Shown here: positions 42,040 to 52,809 of the stretch, one piece after another | Layout of the letters: every line of letters starts with the position of its first letter | Numbering within the stretch: position 1 is the stretch's first letter | From: Prorocentrum cordatum | Taxonomy: Eukaryota > Sar > Dinophyceae > Prorocentrales > Prorocentraceae | Assembly (NCBI GenBank): GCA_963575745.1 | Contig: CAUYUJ010006291.1 | Location: 205,434 to 269,433, forward strand | Length of the DNA: 64,000 nucleotides | Direction of reading: 5' to 3' | Program-made: the position numbers and the translations under genes | The notes under the pieces: generated by a model | Database searches by the model: none | What the model was told of the DNA's origin: nothing | What the model saw: only the letters and a program-made list of their open reading frames with translations

Positions 42040-42690
42040 TCCCTGGGGGCGAGGCCAGGGGCCCCAGGACAGGTGCCTCGACCCCCCATGGCGGGACGGG
42101 GGGGGCCTGGAGCCTCCCTGGAGCAGCCCAGGCGGCCCAAGAGTGCCCCAAGAGCGTTCCACTACAGGCCCAGCAGGCTCCAAGAGGCCCAAGAGGGCGC
42201 CAAGAGGGCCCCAAGATGCCCAACATAAGCCCAAAACGGCCAAAGAGGCCCCCAATACGCTCCAAGAGGCCTCCAAGAGGCCCCCCCAGAGTGCCCCAAG
42301 AGGCCCAAATCGTTAATTTTACGAAGGTTTGTGACACATTTTGCCTTTCCCGCTTTTTCAGCTTTCCGACGCTCCACGACGGCTCAAAGGCCCCCCGCGG
42401 ACGCCCCAAGACAGGCCAAGAGGCCTCCAAGAGGGCCTCAAGACGGCTGTGGAGGGTCCCAAGACGGCCCAAGACGCGCGCAAAACGGGCGAAGAGAGGC
42501 CCAAGACGGCCCCAAGAGGGCCCCAAAAGGGGAACCGCGAACCGGAAATTCGAGCCTCCCGCCTCCACAGGGCCCCGGGCCCCAGAGACAGCCGCCCCGG
42601 GAGTAACCCAAGCGGGCCCCGAGAGGCACCAGGAACACCCCAAGAGACTCCCAAGAGAGCCCAAACGAGGCCCGAAGAGAGGCTCCAACA
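42040..42690 (-). repeat. GGGGCCTCTTGG satellite, minus orientation
   Basis: Plus-strand units read GGCCCCAAGAGGCCC, the reverse complement of the 40330-40955 array. The two landmarks are present inverted: AATCGTTAATTTTACG at 42308, and GGGGAACCGCGAACCGGAAA near 42530 (complement of TTCAGTTCTCGGTTCCCC). Sequence identity to the other arm is imperfect. Confidence 0.85.
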
Positions 42691-42919
42691 CGCCCCCGCC
42701 CCGAAGTTCCAAAACGGTCCCAAACCGGCTTCCGAGCAGCTGTGAAATTGCCTTCAATACGTTCCCGAAATGCCAAACCACGATATCCGAACCTACACCC
42801 ATGAGGCCTCTGACCCACCACCCAAGGCACGGTGGCGGGAGGGGGCCAGGGGCAGCACTGGTGCACAGCACGTTCCGGCGGGAGCTTTCCGGAACACGCT
42901 GGAGGAGGAATATCATGAG

Positions 42920-42961
42920 GACAGGGAGAGAGAGAGAGAGAGAGAGAGAGAGCTGGAGTGG

Positions 42962-42993
<32 letters not shown>

Positions 42994-43040
42994 GACTGAG
43001 GAGGAGGAGGAGGAAGAGGAGGCGAACGACGACGATGCAC

Positions 43041-43090
<50 letters not shown>

Positions 43091-43341
43091 CGATGATGAT
43101 GATGATGATGATGATGACGATGACGATGACGATGATGATGATGAAGATGATGATGGTGGTGGTGGTGGTGGTGTTGGTGGTGGTGGTGGTGGCGGTGGTG
43201 ATGATGATGATGATGACGATGCTGATGACGACGATGATGATGAGGATGATGATGCTGATGATGATGATGACGATGATGCTGATGCTGATGATGATGATGC
43301 CTCCAGACAACCTCCCCAGATATCCCCGAGACCCCTCGCCG

Positions 43342-43415
<74 letters not shown>

Positions 43416-43432
43416 CTGATGATGATGATGCC
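42920..43432 (+). repeat. (AG)n, (GGA)n, (GAT)n compound microsatellite
   Basis: AG run, GGA/GAAG block, then GAT/GAC triplets with a GGT island. A 31-base segment (GCCTCCAGACAACCTCCCC) appears at 43300 and 43429 at the end of each GAT block, so the GAT block plus its flank was duplicated. Confidence 0.95.
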
Positions 43433-43439
43433 TCCAGAC

Positions 43440-43625
43440 AACCTCCCCCAGGACGCGCCCCAAGAGACACCCTGGAAGCCCAAGGAGGTTCCCCCTAGGC
43501 TCCAAGAAGTCCCCAGGATGCCCCAAAAGGCTTCAAGACGTTCCGGAGAGGCCCCCAGGATGCCCACAAGGGGCCCCGCAAGGCCCCCAGGGGGCCCCGC
43601 AGTGTCGCCCATCAACCGAGCGATA
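43440..43625 (-). repeat. GGGGCCTCTTGG satellite, minus orientation, second block
   Basis: Plus strand reads CGCGCCCCAAGAGACACC, CCCAAGGAGG, CTCCAAGAAGTCCCCAGG and AAGGGGCCCCGCAAGG. It is a more diverged continuation of the reversed array. Confidence 0.65.
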
Positions 43626-43692
43626 ACGGGAGCCGTGGCGCAGCTGCATCCAGGGATGCACGCAATGCCCACTGACAACATCTTCGGAGTCG

Positions 43693-43729
43693 ACTAGAAC
43701 CTAAGCGCGCGCGAAGCGCGCGTGGTTCT

Positions 43730-43732
<3 letters not shown>
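43693..43732. repeat. 40-bp perfect-arm hairpin ACTAGAACC...GGTTCTAGT
   Basis: The outer arms ACTAGAACC and GGTTCTAGT are exactly complementary (9 bp). The inner arms CGCGCGC and GCGCGCG pair around GAA. Only TAA and T are unpaired bulges. A degenerate relative without the full right arm lies at 3545-3575 (CTAGAACCTAGGCCCGCGCG, AGTGGTT). Confidence 0.85.

Positions 43733-43762
<30 letters not shown>
43733..43762 (+). repeat. (GT)n(AT)n microsatellite
   Basis: GT run followed by AT run directly after the hairpin. Confidence 0.9.
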
Positions 43763-43904
43763 GATTACATTCCTTGAAGGATGTTATCTACCTATGGTCC
43801 CAAACCTTTTAACGATTGAGAGACGCTTAATTGCTTCTTCTCCCCCCCCCTCCTTGCGGGCCCTCGGCAACTGCCGGGTGGGCCTTTCGCCAAAGGGGTG
43901 CTTT

Positions 43905-44040
43905 TGTTATTCGCCACAAGCAAAGAATCCATTTGTAATCCGCCTTAAAATGGATCCCTGTGCATCCACTCCGCCAAAGAAGGAATCCACTAGCAAGCTG
44001 CCACATAAGGAATCCATTTGAAAGCTGCTACAAAAAGACT
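43905..44040 (-). repeat. ~30-bp repeat family, minus orientation
   Basis: Plus strand reads CGCCACAAGCAAAGAATCCA, TTTGTAATCCGCC and AAGGAATCCATTTGAAAGCT, the complement of the units at 41120-41465. It is the outer element of the inverted arrangement. Confidence 0.75.
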
Positions 44041-44137
44041 CCAATGACGCGGAGGCCGAAGGAGGACGCCCGAACGAGCCAAGACGCGCCAGAACCTGCG
44101 GGCGAACGAAGTCCACCAGCCGTTCTAGAGCACGTGC

Positions 44138-45130
44138 GTGCCTTGGTCGTTCAACGATCTCGGTTTCCCTGTTGCCGCGCCAGGCGTAGGGCCATTTAGG
44201 ATTTTTGCAGACGGGTGCAAAATGCTAGCTTCGTTTGGGATGTGGGCGAGCCGAGCGACAGTCGAGACCTCGCCGGCGGGCGGCACATTCCCCGTCGACG
44301 ACGGCGCAGGCCATTATTTTGCATTGTTGGTTGGCAACAACTGCATCGTCAGCTTTCATGGCGGCCAGGTTGATTTCATCATGTCTGATGAACTAGCAGA
44401 GATGTGCAACAATGCTCGCGTGGGCTTCTACTGCGTCGCCGCCGTCGACGGCGCGGGCTTCGCCGACGCTGGTGGTTTCATGAGAAAATTCACAACGCGG
44501 CGGTCGGAGCAGATTTCCCGTGGAACCCCCGAGGAAATTGAATGCCGATGTGCGGTGCGCGGACATGTCCGAGCGCAGGGGCGCAGAGAATTTGCGGCGA
44601 TGCCCCTTTCTGCCCGGAGTGCCATTTTCGGTGTCCTTTACTCGCTTGGAGGACCGCAGAAAGTACCGCGTGACAGACGCGGCGCTCGGCCGAGGAACAT
44701 CTGGGCGCCGTGCCACTGTCATCGATCATTTGGCTAAGATGGACCTATTTGAAGGCAATGCGTCTGGCTTGGCGATGGCGAAGGAGGACGGCAATGACCC
44801 TGTGATTTTTCGGGATGCATCATGCGCAATGCCACCGATTATCGCGCTCCTGTGTTGTTCGAAGTCCGCCGGCCCCGCTTCGCTGTTGAAGAGGCGGGCA
44901 TTCGAGTTATCCGCAGTTGCTACGCAACCCCTCACTTATTGTTCCTCGTTTGTTCCACAGATGCTCGCGCGCAGAGTGGGCGTCGGCGTGTCAGAGATCT
45001 CTTGATGGAGCATTATATCTCCAGCGGCAGTGAGCTGAGCTTTCTGCTTCCGTTCATGACAATCGCGTGGGAGAAATCCTTCGGGGCCGGTGTTCAAACG
45101 TTAAGGGTCTACAGAACGTTGCGTCGATGA
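44138..45130 (+). CDS. Hypothetical protein region, frames shifted
   Basis: Three plus-strand frames of ordinary amino-acid composition follow each other: GHYFALLVGNNCIVSFHGGQ (to about 44515); then SVSFTRLEDRRKYRVTDAAL and TVIDHLAKMDLFEGNASG (about 44620-44830); then APVLFEVRRPRFAVEEAGIR and LLFLVCSTDARAQSGRRRVR, MEHYISSGSELSFLLPFMTI (to 45130). The DNA here is less GC-rich and free of microsatellites. Either an intron-containing gene or a decayed one is possible. No domain recognised and no clear splice sites chosen. Confidence 0.3.
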
Positions 45131-46560
45131 ATTGAATTTTCGCGCGCTGTCTTTTGGCTCATCGTGCAAGTGTGCCTTGTCAGATGTGGGCCAAGAGAAG
45201 CATGCGCCCAAAAAGGGGTCGGCCGACCGCCCGGCTGCCGGCTATTCGTTGCGTGCATGTAATGATCGCCGACGGAGTTCTTGTGTCGCGCGAGCCAGGG
45301 CATAGAGATGGCGCGCCCTGAACTTTTCCTCCTTGATGAGGGCCAGCGCGACCCTTGATCAGAGGAGCGAGGCTGAAATCATTCAGTTTGACGCGCCCGA
45401 CGAATGGAGTTTGGTGGGGGCTAGAGAGGTGTTCCCGAATCTCAAACGCGTGGTGGCGACCCGCTGCGCGCCTGCATGGATATGATTTAGTGTGGTAGAG
45501 AAGGCCGCCAGTTGCCAACATGTTACAAGACGATCCTCATCACATTCAACGGGAAGCCTGGGGCTAGCTTGAGCAAGAAACAGGATGTGGACAGTTCCCA
45601 TCCAAGGCCACATTGCACACTGTCGCATGACGTTCGGCTTGCTGAGCTGCGCAGGGCGCGCGAGCGGTTGCAGACTTCAGGCTACCAGGCAAAAGCATGC
45701 AACAACCATCGCGAGTAATGCGTTGTCGCCTTGGCATTCATGAACCAGCATGAACAGTCCTACAACCGGCCGCTTGCTGGCCCCCATGAAAACTCTACCG
45801 TTGGCAATTTGGCGTCGAAGTTCTTCTGCTACCAAGACATTCCCATTTGCGAGGCTAAGACATGATTGCCTTGCTGCTCTGGAACCACTCCCAATGAGGC
45901 AGCGACGTTCAAACTCAAGTCATAAAATGCCAACGCGATGCGTTCAACTCGAAAACTTTGCGTGGGAACCCTAGATCTTTTCGCGGTTGGGAAAGTTCTC
46001 TCATTGCACGCGAAGGAAGTTCCATCGAGCATGGCGAGAGACCAAGCTGCATCTTGCCACTGCCATGCCGCGGCTGCGCTGCGGCGCCAACTTCTTCAGG
46101 GGCACGTTGGGATTGCGAGCGCTTCGACGAGCGACGCCAAAGATCAGCCGACTAATAATTAGAGGCGCAAGCGCGCCACTGGCCCTGCGCCGGTTGAGCG
46201 CCGAAGGCGCTGACATCTTTCACTGTGCTGCAGGGCGTCTTACCTCGTGCTCAACGCCCTTTCATCATTTTGCGCTATTGAAAAGAAACTAGGTCGTTGC
46301 ACCGCGAGAAGTTCAGCTCCCACTCCGCATCGCGCAGTATCGCGTGGTGCGCTCTAGTGTATCGCGTGTTTTCCTATGAAGTCCAACGTTGCATGTGTGC
46401 CGCGGTCGAGTTCTTGCTTCGCATTGTAGCAACCGTGGCATCGCCTTGTCATGCGTTGGGATCGCTGTGCAACTCAAACATAAAGTATGTTGTATGTTTG
46501 CTTGCTTTGGATTTGGCCAATTATACGAATCAGAACCCTACAAACCGAATCGCACCGACT
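45131..46560. other. Unique DNA, no gene recognised
   Basis: Moderate GC content, no repeats seen. Short frames on both strands (for example 45512-45718 plus, 45383-45628 minus) cannot be told from chance. Confidence 0.4.
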
Positions 46561-46599
46561 AAGTCCCGCACTGGGCCTCCCTCCGAGTGCCCGGCGCCC

Positions 46600-47205
46600 C
46601 GCGGGAGCGGGCGTTCGCGCTAGGCGCTGGGCTGGGCCGGCGACGCAGGCTAGCGCCCGAGCCTCGGTCGGCTCAGGGCACCGCTGCGCGCGGCCGGGGT
46701 CTAACGCCGCGCCCGTCGTCGCGGCGCGTCGCGCCGAGCCGTCTGGCGTCCGCGCCAAGGTTTCGCGGCGGGCGACCACGTCGCGCGACGCGACGCGCGG
46801 CGCGACGCGCAGGGGCGCGGGGCGACGCGAGCCCAAGCGATGGGCGCGAGGCGGCGCGCGGTCCGCCCCGCGCGCGCGGGCGAGCGCGTGAGGGGGCGCG
46901 CGCGCGCCGCGCAGGGTTGGGAGGGGCGCCGCGCGCGCTCGGTTGGGCGGGTGTCCTGTCGCGCCCGGCGAGGGGCACCTGCGGCGCGGCTCTTGCCCGG
47001 CCGCCGATCCCTTGGTGGCCATTCGGATCGGGGCGTTTGCTCTGGCCGCTCGGCTAGGACGGCGATGCAGCCCAGTGCCCGAGCCGCGGTCGGCCCGGCC
47101 CCCCCCTGCGCTCGGCCAGGGTCGAGCGCCGCGCCCGTCGTCGCGGCGCGACGCGCCGAGCCGCTTGGCGTCCGCGCGGAGGTTGTGCAGCTGCCCGGAG
47201 GCGCG
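46600..47205 (+). repeat. Diverged ~170-bp direct duplication in CpG-rich DNA
   Basis: 46604-46775 and 47030-47205 share GCGCCCGAGCC/GTGCCCGAGCC, CGGTCGGC, CTGCGC(G/T)CGGCC, and the long identical core CGCCGCGCCCGTCGTCGCGG followed by CGCCGAGCCG and TTGGCGTCCGCGC. The period is about 427. Frames here are Arg/Ala/Pro-rich and not credible as genes. Confidence 0.75.
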
Positions 47206-47247
47206 TTGTGCTCCGAGTCAGAGGAGGCCTGCTGGAGCTGAAGGGAT

Positions 47248-47901
47248 TTGCTCTGCGTTAACCTGGTGGGCGCCGCCGAGGCTCAGCATCGAAGGAATGA
47301 CGCGCGCGTGCATGAATCCAGGTTTGTTTCGAGACTACGCATTGCGCAAGGCTGGTCCCGCGTACTGGGGGGGCCGTGTTCAAGTGCGTGGGCGGGCGCG
47401 CGCGTTTTTCGTGGGTTCCCTGCAGGCGCCGCCCTCGCCGCCAGCGGCCCCCGCGCCGTCGCTTCCGGCGGCCGCCGGAGGGGCCCTGTGCAGCTGCGCA
47501 TGGGGCTGCGCCTTCTACGGCGCGCCTTCCTGCGGCCCCGCAGGGTTCTGGTGCTCTGGCTCGGCTGGGGCGTGCTCGGGCTGCGTTGGCACGCTGCGTT
47601 CCGACTTGCCCCTGGCGTCGACGGGAGGGCGCGCCGAGACATCGATGTTCCCGCGCGGGCCGGGGGGGGGGGTCGGCGAGCACGCCCTGCCGCAATTCGG
47701 CGCGGCCTTCTGTGGGTGGGCGGAGGTGCGCGGCGAGCACTGAGCGTAGCGCAGAGCGTGCCTGGCCGCCGAGGCGGCCTCAGCGATCGCTCCCTGGCGA
47801 TAGCCTTAAATCGGGCGTGTCCCTCTACAACAGATATTTTCAAAAGTCAAACAATAATATGGGGGCTACTTTGTTTTGCTATGTTTTTTGATTACGTTTA
47901 A
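47248..47901 (+). CDS. Doubtful ORF in GC-rich DNA
   Basis: A 217-residue open frame overlaps a 266-residue one in another frame and a 186-residue one on the other strand. All are Arg/Ala/Gly-rich until an AT-rich end. The overlap shows that GC content rather than selection keeps these open. Listed because it is the longest of its neighbourhood; probably not coding. Confidence 0.12.
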   Translation: MLCVNLVGAAEAQHRRNDARVHESRFVSRLRIAQGWSRVLGGPCSSAWAGARVFRGFPAGAALAASGPRAVASGGRRRGPVQLRMGLRLLRRAFLRPRRVLVLWLGWGVLGLRWHAAFRLAPGVDGRARRDIDVPARAGGGGRRARPAAIRRGLLWVGGGARRALSVAQSVPGRRGGLSDRSLAIALNRACPSTTDIFKSQTIIWGLLCFAMFFDYV

Positions 47902-48912
47902 CGTATCGCCCCAAATCCGCTCGTTGGGGGGGGCGCGCCCGACTTAGCGATCACCTGAAGTTCAGCTCAGGCCATGCCAGGACGAAGCGCCCCGCAGGCC
48001 GCCCGAACGCATCCTGATCTACCCGCGATTAGCGCTGCTCCATGGCGACGACCTGACGTTTTTGTATGTGTGTGTATTGTTGCTCGGCGTCGGCGCACCT
48101 GCCACGGAGGCCCGTCGGCCCCGAGATTCGCTCGTGAACGGCGGCGCTGCAGCCTCCCGCTGCTGCGTGCCCGAGCCAGTTCAGTGAAGTCACGCACGCA
48201 GGCTGGCTGCGGCAGGAAGAGGTCGATCCTCCTTGCTTCCCCCCTGTCTCCCCATCCTTCGCCTGTTGTCCCTGCGTGCGATCCCCAGGGAGGTCGACCC
48301 TAGGAGAGGGTGGTCGCCAGCTCTTCTGGAGGACCGAGGTCCGAGGGTCGAGAAGGTGCTTGGATGATCTCGAACGTTTCAGGCGGCAGACCAGGGTTTT
48401 GGGAGTCCTGAGGGGCCGTTTTCGTCGGGGAGGTGGCGACCCCGTGGTGACCCCCTTGTGGCACGGTCTGGCCCTCGCCCTTCCGCTTTCCCCCTGACCT
48501 CGCTCCTCTCTGCCAGGGCTCTGCGATAGCAGTACGAAAGTTGTTTTGCCCGCAGCGCCCCGATCGGCTTTGTGCGATCAGAGCAGCGACCTTCATCGAG
48601 CTTCCCAAGACCTGGCAACCGAGCCCGTGGGAAGCGCATATGTGACAGATAGCGGCAGCCGCGAGCCTTGATATTGGGGATCGCTTCCATTGGCCACCCT
48701 GCAAGTCTCTTTTTGTGCATTTGTCGAAACAAGCTCGTCTAGCCACTTCTAGTTCGCACCCAACACGTACCTAGAATTTGTCGGGGTGCCCTTCTTCCAG
48801 TTCGCCCTTGCCCGATGTTGTATTTTAGTGTCGTCCTGCCCTACTAAAAGTCCTTTCGGAACGCTTCGGGGAGATGGCAAAACATTTAGATCACTTCAGC
48901 CGAGCCATTACG
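47902..48912. other. No gene recognised
   Basis: The minus strand at 48300-48746 is open for 148 residues with a plausible composition (SHGLGCQVLGSSMKVAALIA), but no domain, start or splice evidence supports it. Confidence 0.35.
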
Positions 48913-49235
48913 AATCTCCGAGAGCCTCCGCCTCCCTCCTCCTGCTCCCTCCTCCTCCTCTTCCTCCTCCTCCTCCTCCTCATCCTCCTGACTCCCAGTC
49001 CTCTCTCCTCCTTCCTCCCTTCCTCCTCATCATTCCCTCCTCCCTGCTTGTCCTCCCTCCTCCCTCCCTCCCTTTTTTCCCTCCCTCCTCCCTCCCTCCC
49101 TCCCTCCCTCCCTCCCCCCTCCTCTCCCCTTTCCTCCCTCCCCCTGGCCTCCTCCTCTTCCTCCCTCGTCTTCGTCCCTACCCCTTTCACCTTCCCCTCC
49201 CTCGCCCCCGCCTCCCCCCCCCCTCCCTGCTCCAG
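48913..49235 (+). repeat. (CCT)n / CCTCCCT tract
   Basis: Polypyrimidine tract of CCT, CTCC and CCCTCC units over about 320 bases. Confidence 0.9.
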
Positions 49236-49274
49236 GCGCCCGCGCCCGACCATGACCATCTGCGTCAAGGCCGC

Positions 49275-49415
49275 GGCCGCCGATGACGCGGACGACGCCG
49301 ACGACGCTGGCGACGCCAGCGACGACGCCGACGCCGAGCCCCGCCGCCGCCGCGCCCGCCGCCAACGCCGACGACGACGACGACGACGACGACGCTGACG
49401 CTGACGCGCCGCCGA
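49275..49415 (+). repeat. (GAC)n / (GCC)n microsatellite
   Basis: GAC/GCC triplet-rich block giving Asp/Ala-rich frames. Confidence 0.85.
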
Positions 49416-49689
49416 CGACCACCTGCTGGCCGACCCCATTTTCGCCGCCCACACCCGCGTCGGCGCCTCACCACGCGCGCCTCCCCACCCTGGGTTGTGT
49501 GATTCTTCCACACCAGGACGGGGTTTTCATCCTAGAGGCCCTAAGCAGTCTGCTGTGCACGCTGGCTGGTCCAGGTCTCCCCTGTCCGTTTTCGGCTTTC
49601 TCTTCGCCCACGCTTTCTCTTTCTGTCGTTTTCGGCTCTCTTCCGGAGCAAACGCTTACAACGGGGTTCCAACACAGCTTGGGCATCTC

Positions 49690-50020
49690 AGGATAGAGAG
49701 CCGTGTGAACCAGCAGCCCGTAATTTTGCGTTTGGCGTCAAGTATGTGCTCAAACATGATATGGGCACCGAGTACAATATCAGAGTCAACGACTGTGCTC
49801 CGTATCAAGTCCACGTTGGCGGCCAGCTGGCGCTCACTGTACATACACGCGATGGCACTATTCACCGCGAGTGGGAGGAAGTGTGGCAGAACTGGGAATA
49901 GCTCCACCAACATGAGAAGCTGATCGCCTTGATCGAGCAATGCGACTCCATTATATATCGGTCCCGCCTCGGAATGAAGGGTGCGCCAAAAGGCGAATCC
50001 GGGGGCAATAACAAGTAGGA
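49690..50020 (+). CDS. Possible protein-coding fragment with one stop
   Basis: A plus-strand frame starting around 49698 reads AARNFAFGVKYVLKHDMGTE, YNIRVNDCAPYQVHVGGQLA, LTVHTRDGTIHREWEEVWQN, then WE, a TAG stop at about 49900, and LHQHEKLIALIEQCDSIIYR. The composition is that of a globular protein and it continues in frame after the stop. The minus strand is also open over 222 residues here (49656-50324), so strand choice is uncertain. No domain recognised. Confidence 0.3.
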
Positions 50021-50684
50021 CACGCGGCAGGCACTGGATACAAGTTCTTGCGTGATAGTACCGTACACCAGTGCCAGAGCCGACCAACCACAATCTACAT
50101 TGGAAACGAATGGAAACTATTGTGAATTTTGCGACGTGGAGATTACGGGCAAAGCCACCGACATGTCCACCGCCACGGAATGTATGCACCCAGTTGCGAG
50201 GGTGGACGCCAGGGGCGAAGCTACCGATAAGTCCACCCCTACAGCTACAGGTATATATACTCTTCCGTACCCTTCTCTGACTCCTGATCCCACCTCGATG
50301 TTCCCTCAAGGATCCAGCATGCATTCGACATCATCATTTTCATCTTCATTTTCGCATCCGACTACGGAAGTGGGCAGGGGTACCACCGCCAGGATACAGG
50401 TGCCGACCTCAGTCTCTACATGGACGATTGGACCGAACACCACCGACAGTTCTGTTTCTGCCAGTAGCGATTCCTGCCACCCCGGCTCCGGCATGGAGGC
50501 TCTGGCTGAACACGAGTGCATTTCACCGCCTGCGGACACATCGACTACGCCGGCGACGCGGGCCCCACCTTCCGGACAGGGAGAACCCATACAACTCTGG
50601 CTCCCCACTCCGACCTCCAACCTCGCGGCCCAGAGCCTCCACGTGTACGAGGACATGCGGACCCATGTCTCCAGCATTCTCTTC

Positions 50685-50785
50685 CGGTTTCTCCGACTCC
50701 AGCTTCTCTGACTCCAGTTTTTCCGATCCCAGCTTCAGAACATATTATTATTTCTCCGATTATTGCTCCCACTTCGGACCGCCAA
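50685..50785 (+). repeat. TTCTCCGACTCCAGC repeat, left block
   Basis: Short array of 15-18-base units (TTTCTCCGACTCCAGC, TTCTCTGACTCCAG, TTTTTCCGATCCCAGC). The same family makes up 54940-55690 on the far side of the LINE. Confidence 0.7.
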
Positions 50786-50999
50786 CCCCCCACTCTCACC
50801 TCGTACCCTGGGCCTGTAAATCACACTGACACAACCCAATCAGCAGGGGGCGGAAGGGGCAAATATGTGAATGTTCCTGGAGATGTCCCTTTAGGCTTAC
50901 GACGCGTCTTACCTCACTCCCAGGAGATTTGTCGCCCGAGGACGTTTCCCGACTACAACGACAAGAATTCCAACATCCCGACTCCTGCTTTCAACCTTG

Positions 51000-51785
51000 T
51001 CCCTGACTCCAGCTCCCACTCTCGATTCCAACCTCCGCCAGCTCAGCACTCCGACCTCCAGCCACTAGCATCCGACCTCCTGCCACCACCTCCACCCATC
51101 GACCTCCAACATCCACCAGCTCAGCATTCCGACCATCAACCTCCAACGTTTGGCCTTTTACTCACACCTCCACCTCTCGACCTCGAGCTGCCGCCAGTCT
51201 GGCATGCCGGGCTCCAACTTCCAACGCCCGACTTCCCACTCCACCTCGACTTATCGACCCTCCACACCCACCAACTCAATACTCCGACCTCCAGCCTCCA
51301 GCATTCGACTTCCCACCACTCTCCCAACCCATCCACCTTGAAGCTCCACTGACTCAACACACCGACCCCCCATCTACAGCATCCGACGTCAACTCCCACT
51401 TCCACCCATCGACATCCAGCCACCACCACCTCAACAATCCAACCTCCAGCCTCAAACAACCGACTTCTCATGCCCACCCCCACCAATCGACCTCCAGCGA
51501 CCGCGAACTCAACACTTCGACCTCCAGCCTCCGGCGCTTGACTCCCACCACCTTCCCAACCCATCGACCTTCAAGATTCACCGACTCAACCTACCGACTT
51601 CCAACCTACAGCATCCAACACCGTGCTCCCGCCTCCACCCATCGACCTCCAGCCAACACCACCTCAGCAATCCAACCTCCAGTGTTCAACATCCGACTCT
51701 TCATATCCACTTCCACCTGTCGACATCCAGCCCCCACCAAACCAACACTACGACCTCCAGCCTCCAACAACCGACTGCGACCACA
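51000..51785 (+). repeat. Proline-rich minisatellite ahead of the LINE
   Basis: Degenerate units of about 78-100 bases built from CCGACCTCCAGCC, ACCATCGACCTCCA and CACCAGCTCAGCA. In the plus frames they encode PPAQHSDLQP and SDLLPPPPPIDLQ-type repeats (frame 50516-51352 and its continuation). It may be the remains of a low-complexity ORF1. Confidence 0.75.
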
Positions 51786-51789
51786 ACCT

Positions 51790-52597
51790 GATATTTACTA
51801 TCATCCACAAAAGCGCAAGGAGCCTCACTACAGACGACTCGATCGATTTACTGATCCATGAATTAGGAAAAGACACTTGGGATATCGTGGCAATCAACGA
51901 GACGTGGAGGACTGAACAACACGAGATGTGGAGTACGAAGCTGAGATCACATGTCTTTGCGGCAGCCGGCCACACCACCGCATCAGGGGGTGTGGCTTTC
52001 TTGATCAACCATCGGCACGCACACAGCATCAAGCGTTTCACACGCATCGATGAGCGCATCGCCTACATCGACCTCGACATCGACCAGTACAGGGTGAGAG
52101 TGGCGACCGCATATTTCCCGCATTACGGCTACGCCGACATTCACGTCCAAAAGATGTACGATTATTTGACCGCCATTCACGACGATGCCGTCCATCAGAC
52201 ACGAACCATAATTATCTTTGAAGATTTCAATGCCCAAGTCGGAAAGCACCCCAACAACGCGGACGACGATGCAAGTCACAGCACAAGCCGAAGACAAATT
52301 GTGGGAGCGCATGGAATGGGTGATTGCAACACGCGCGGGACGTGGTTACGGGCATGGGCCAACACACACACACAACATGCTTATCACGAACACTACGTTC
52401 TACAAACACCACCACAACACTTTACGTACACCAGCTGTGGCGAGCATCCAACCCAGTCGCAAATTGATTACATATTCATAGACAAGAGCCGCCGCAACCA
52501 GGTACTCGACGCATTTGCCACTAATACTCCGGACCTCGGCTCCGACCATCAAGCAGTTTGTATGAAAGTTATTTCCCCCGACACAAAGACCCATTGA
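51790..52597 (+). pseudogene. LINE endonuclease domain
   Basis: Within a 324-residue open frame the domain reads IVAINETWRTEQHEMW (catalytic Glu), SGGVAFLINHR, RVRVATAYFPHYG, TIIIFEDFNAQVG (the GDFNA motif with G changed to E), THTQHAYHEHYVLQTPPQHF, SQIDYIFID, and DLGSDHQAVCMKV (terminal SDH). All strands of an EEP endonuclease are present and open over the whole length. This is the best-preserved retroelement domain in the window. The N-terminal 50 residues are minisatellite translation, so the true start is unclear. Confidence 0.85.
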
Positions 52598-52809
52598 AGG
52601 AGCAAACGCAAACGACGAACACCCCATTAATCTTCATTCCCGCCTGCCGCCGACCCACTTTTCCAGCAGTGCTTACAGCACCGACTCGGCGACTACGACT
52701 GCACAGTTGATGCAAATGACATGGCGCACACATCAGCGACGCTCTTGTTCGAGCGCACGGAGAATATCGCGAACGTACGGTCAGTACTGCACAACGCCCA
52801 TCACATGGA

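Noticed and set aside
44620-44640. TGCCATTTTCGGTGTCC as a possible spliced-leader relict
   Set aside because: Matches only the CCATTTT segment. The GGCTCAAG half is absent and the site lies inside a protein-like frame.
47248-47901. A confident host gene in the GC-rich block
   Set aside because: Three long frames overlap on both strands with the same compositional bias. Kept only as a low-confidence entry.
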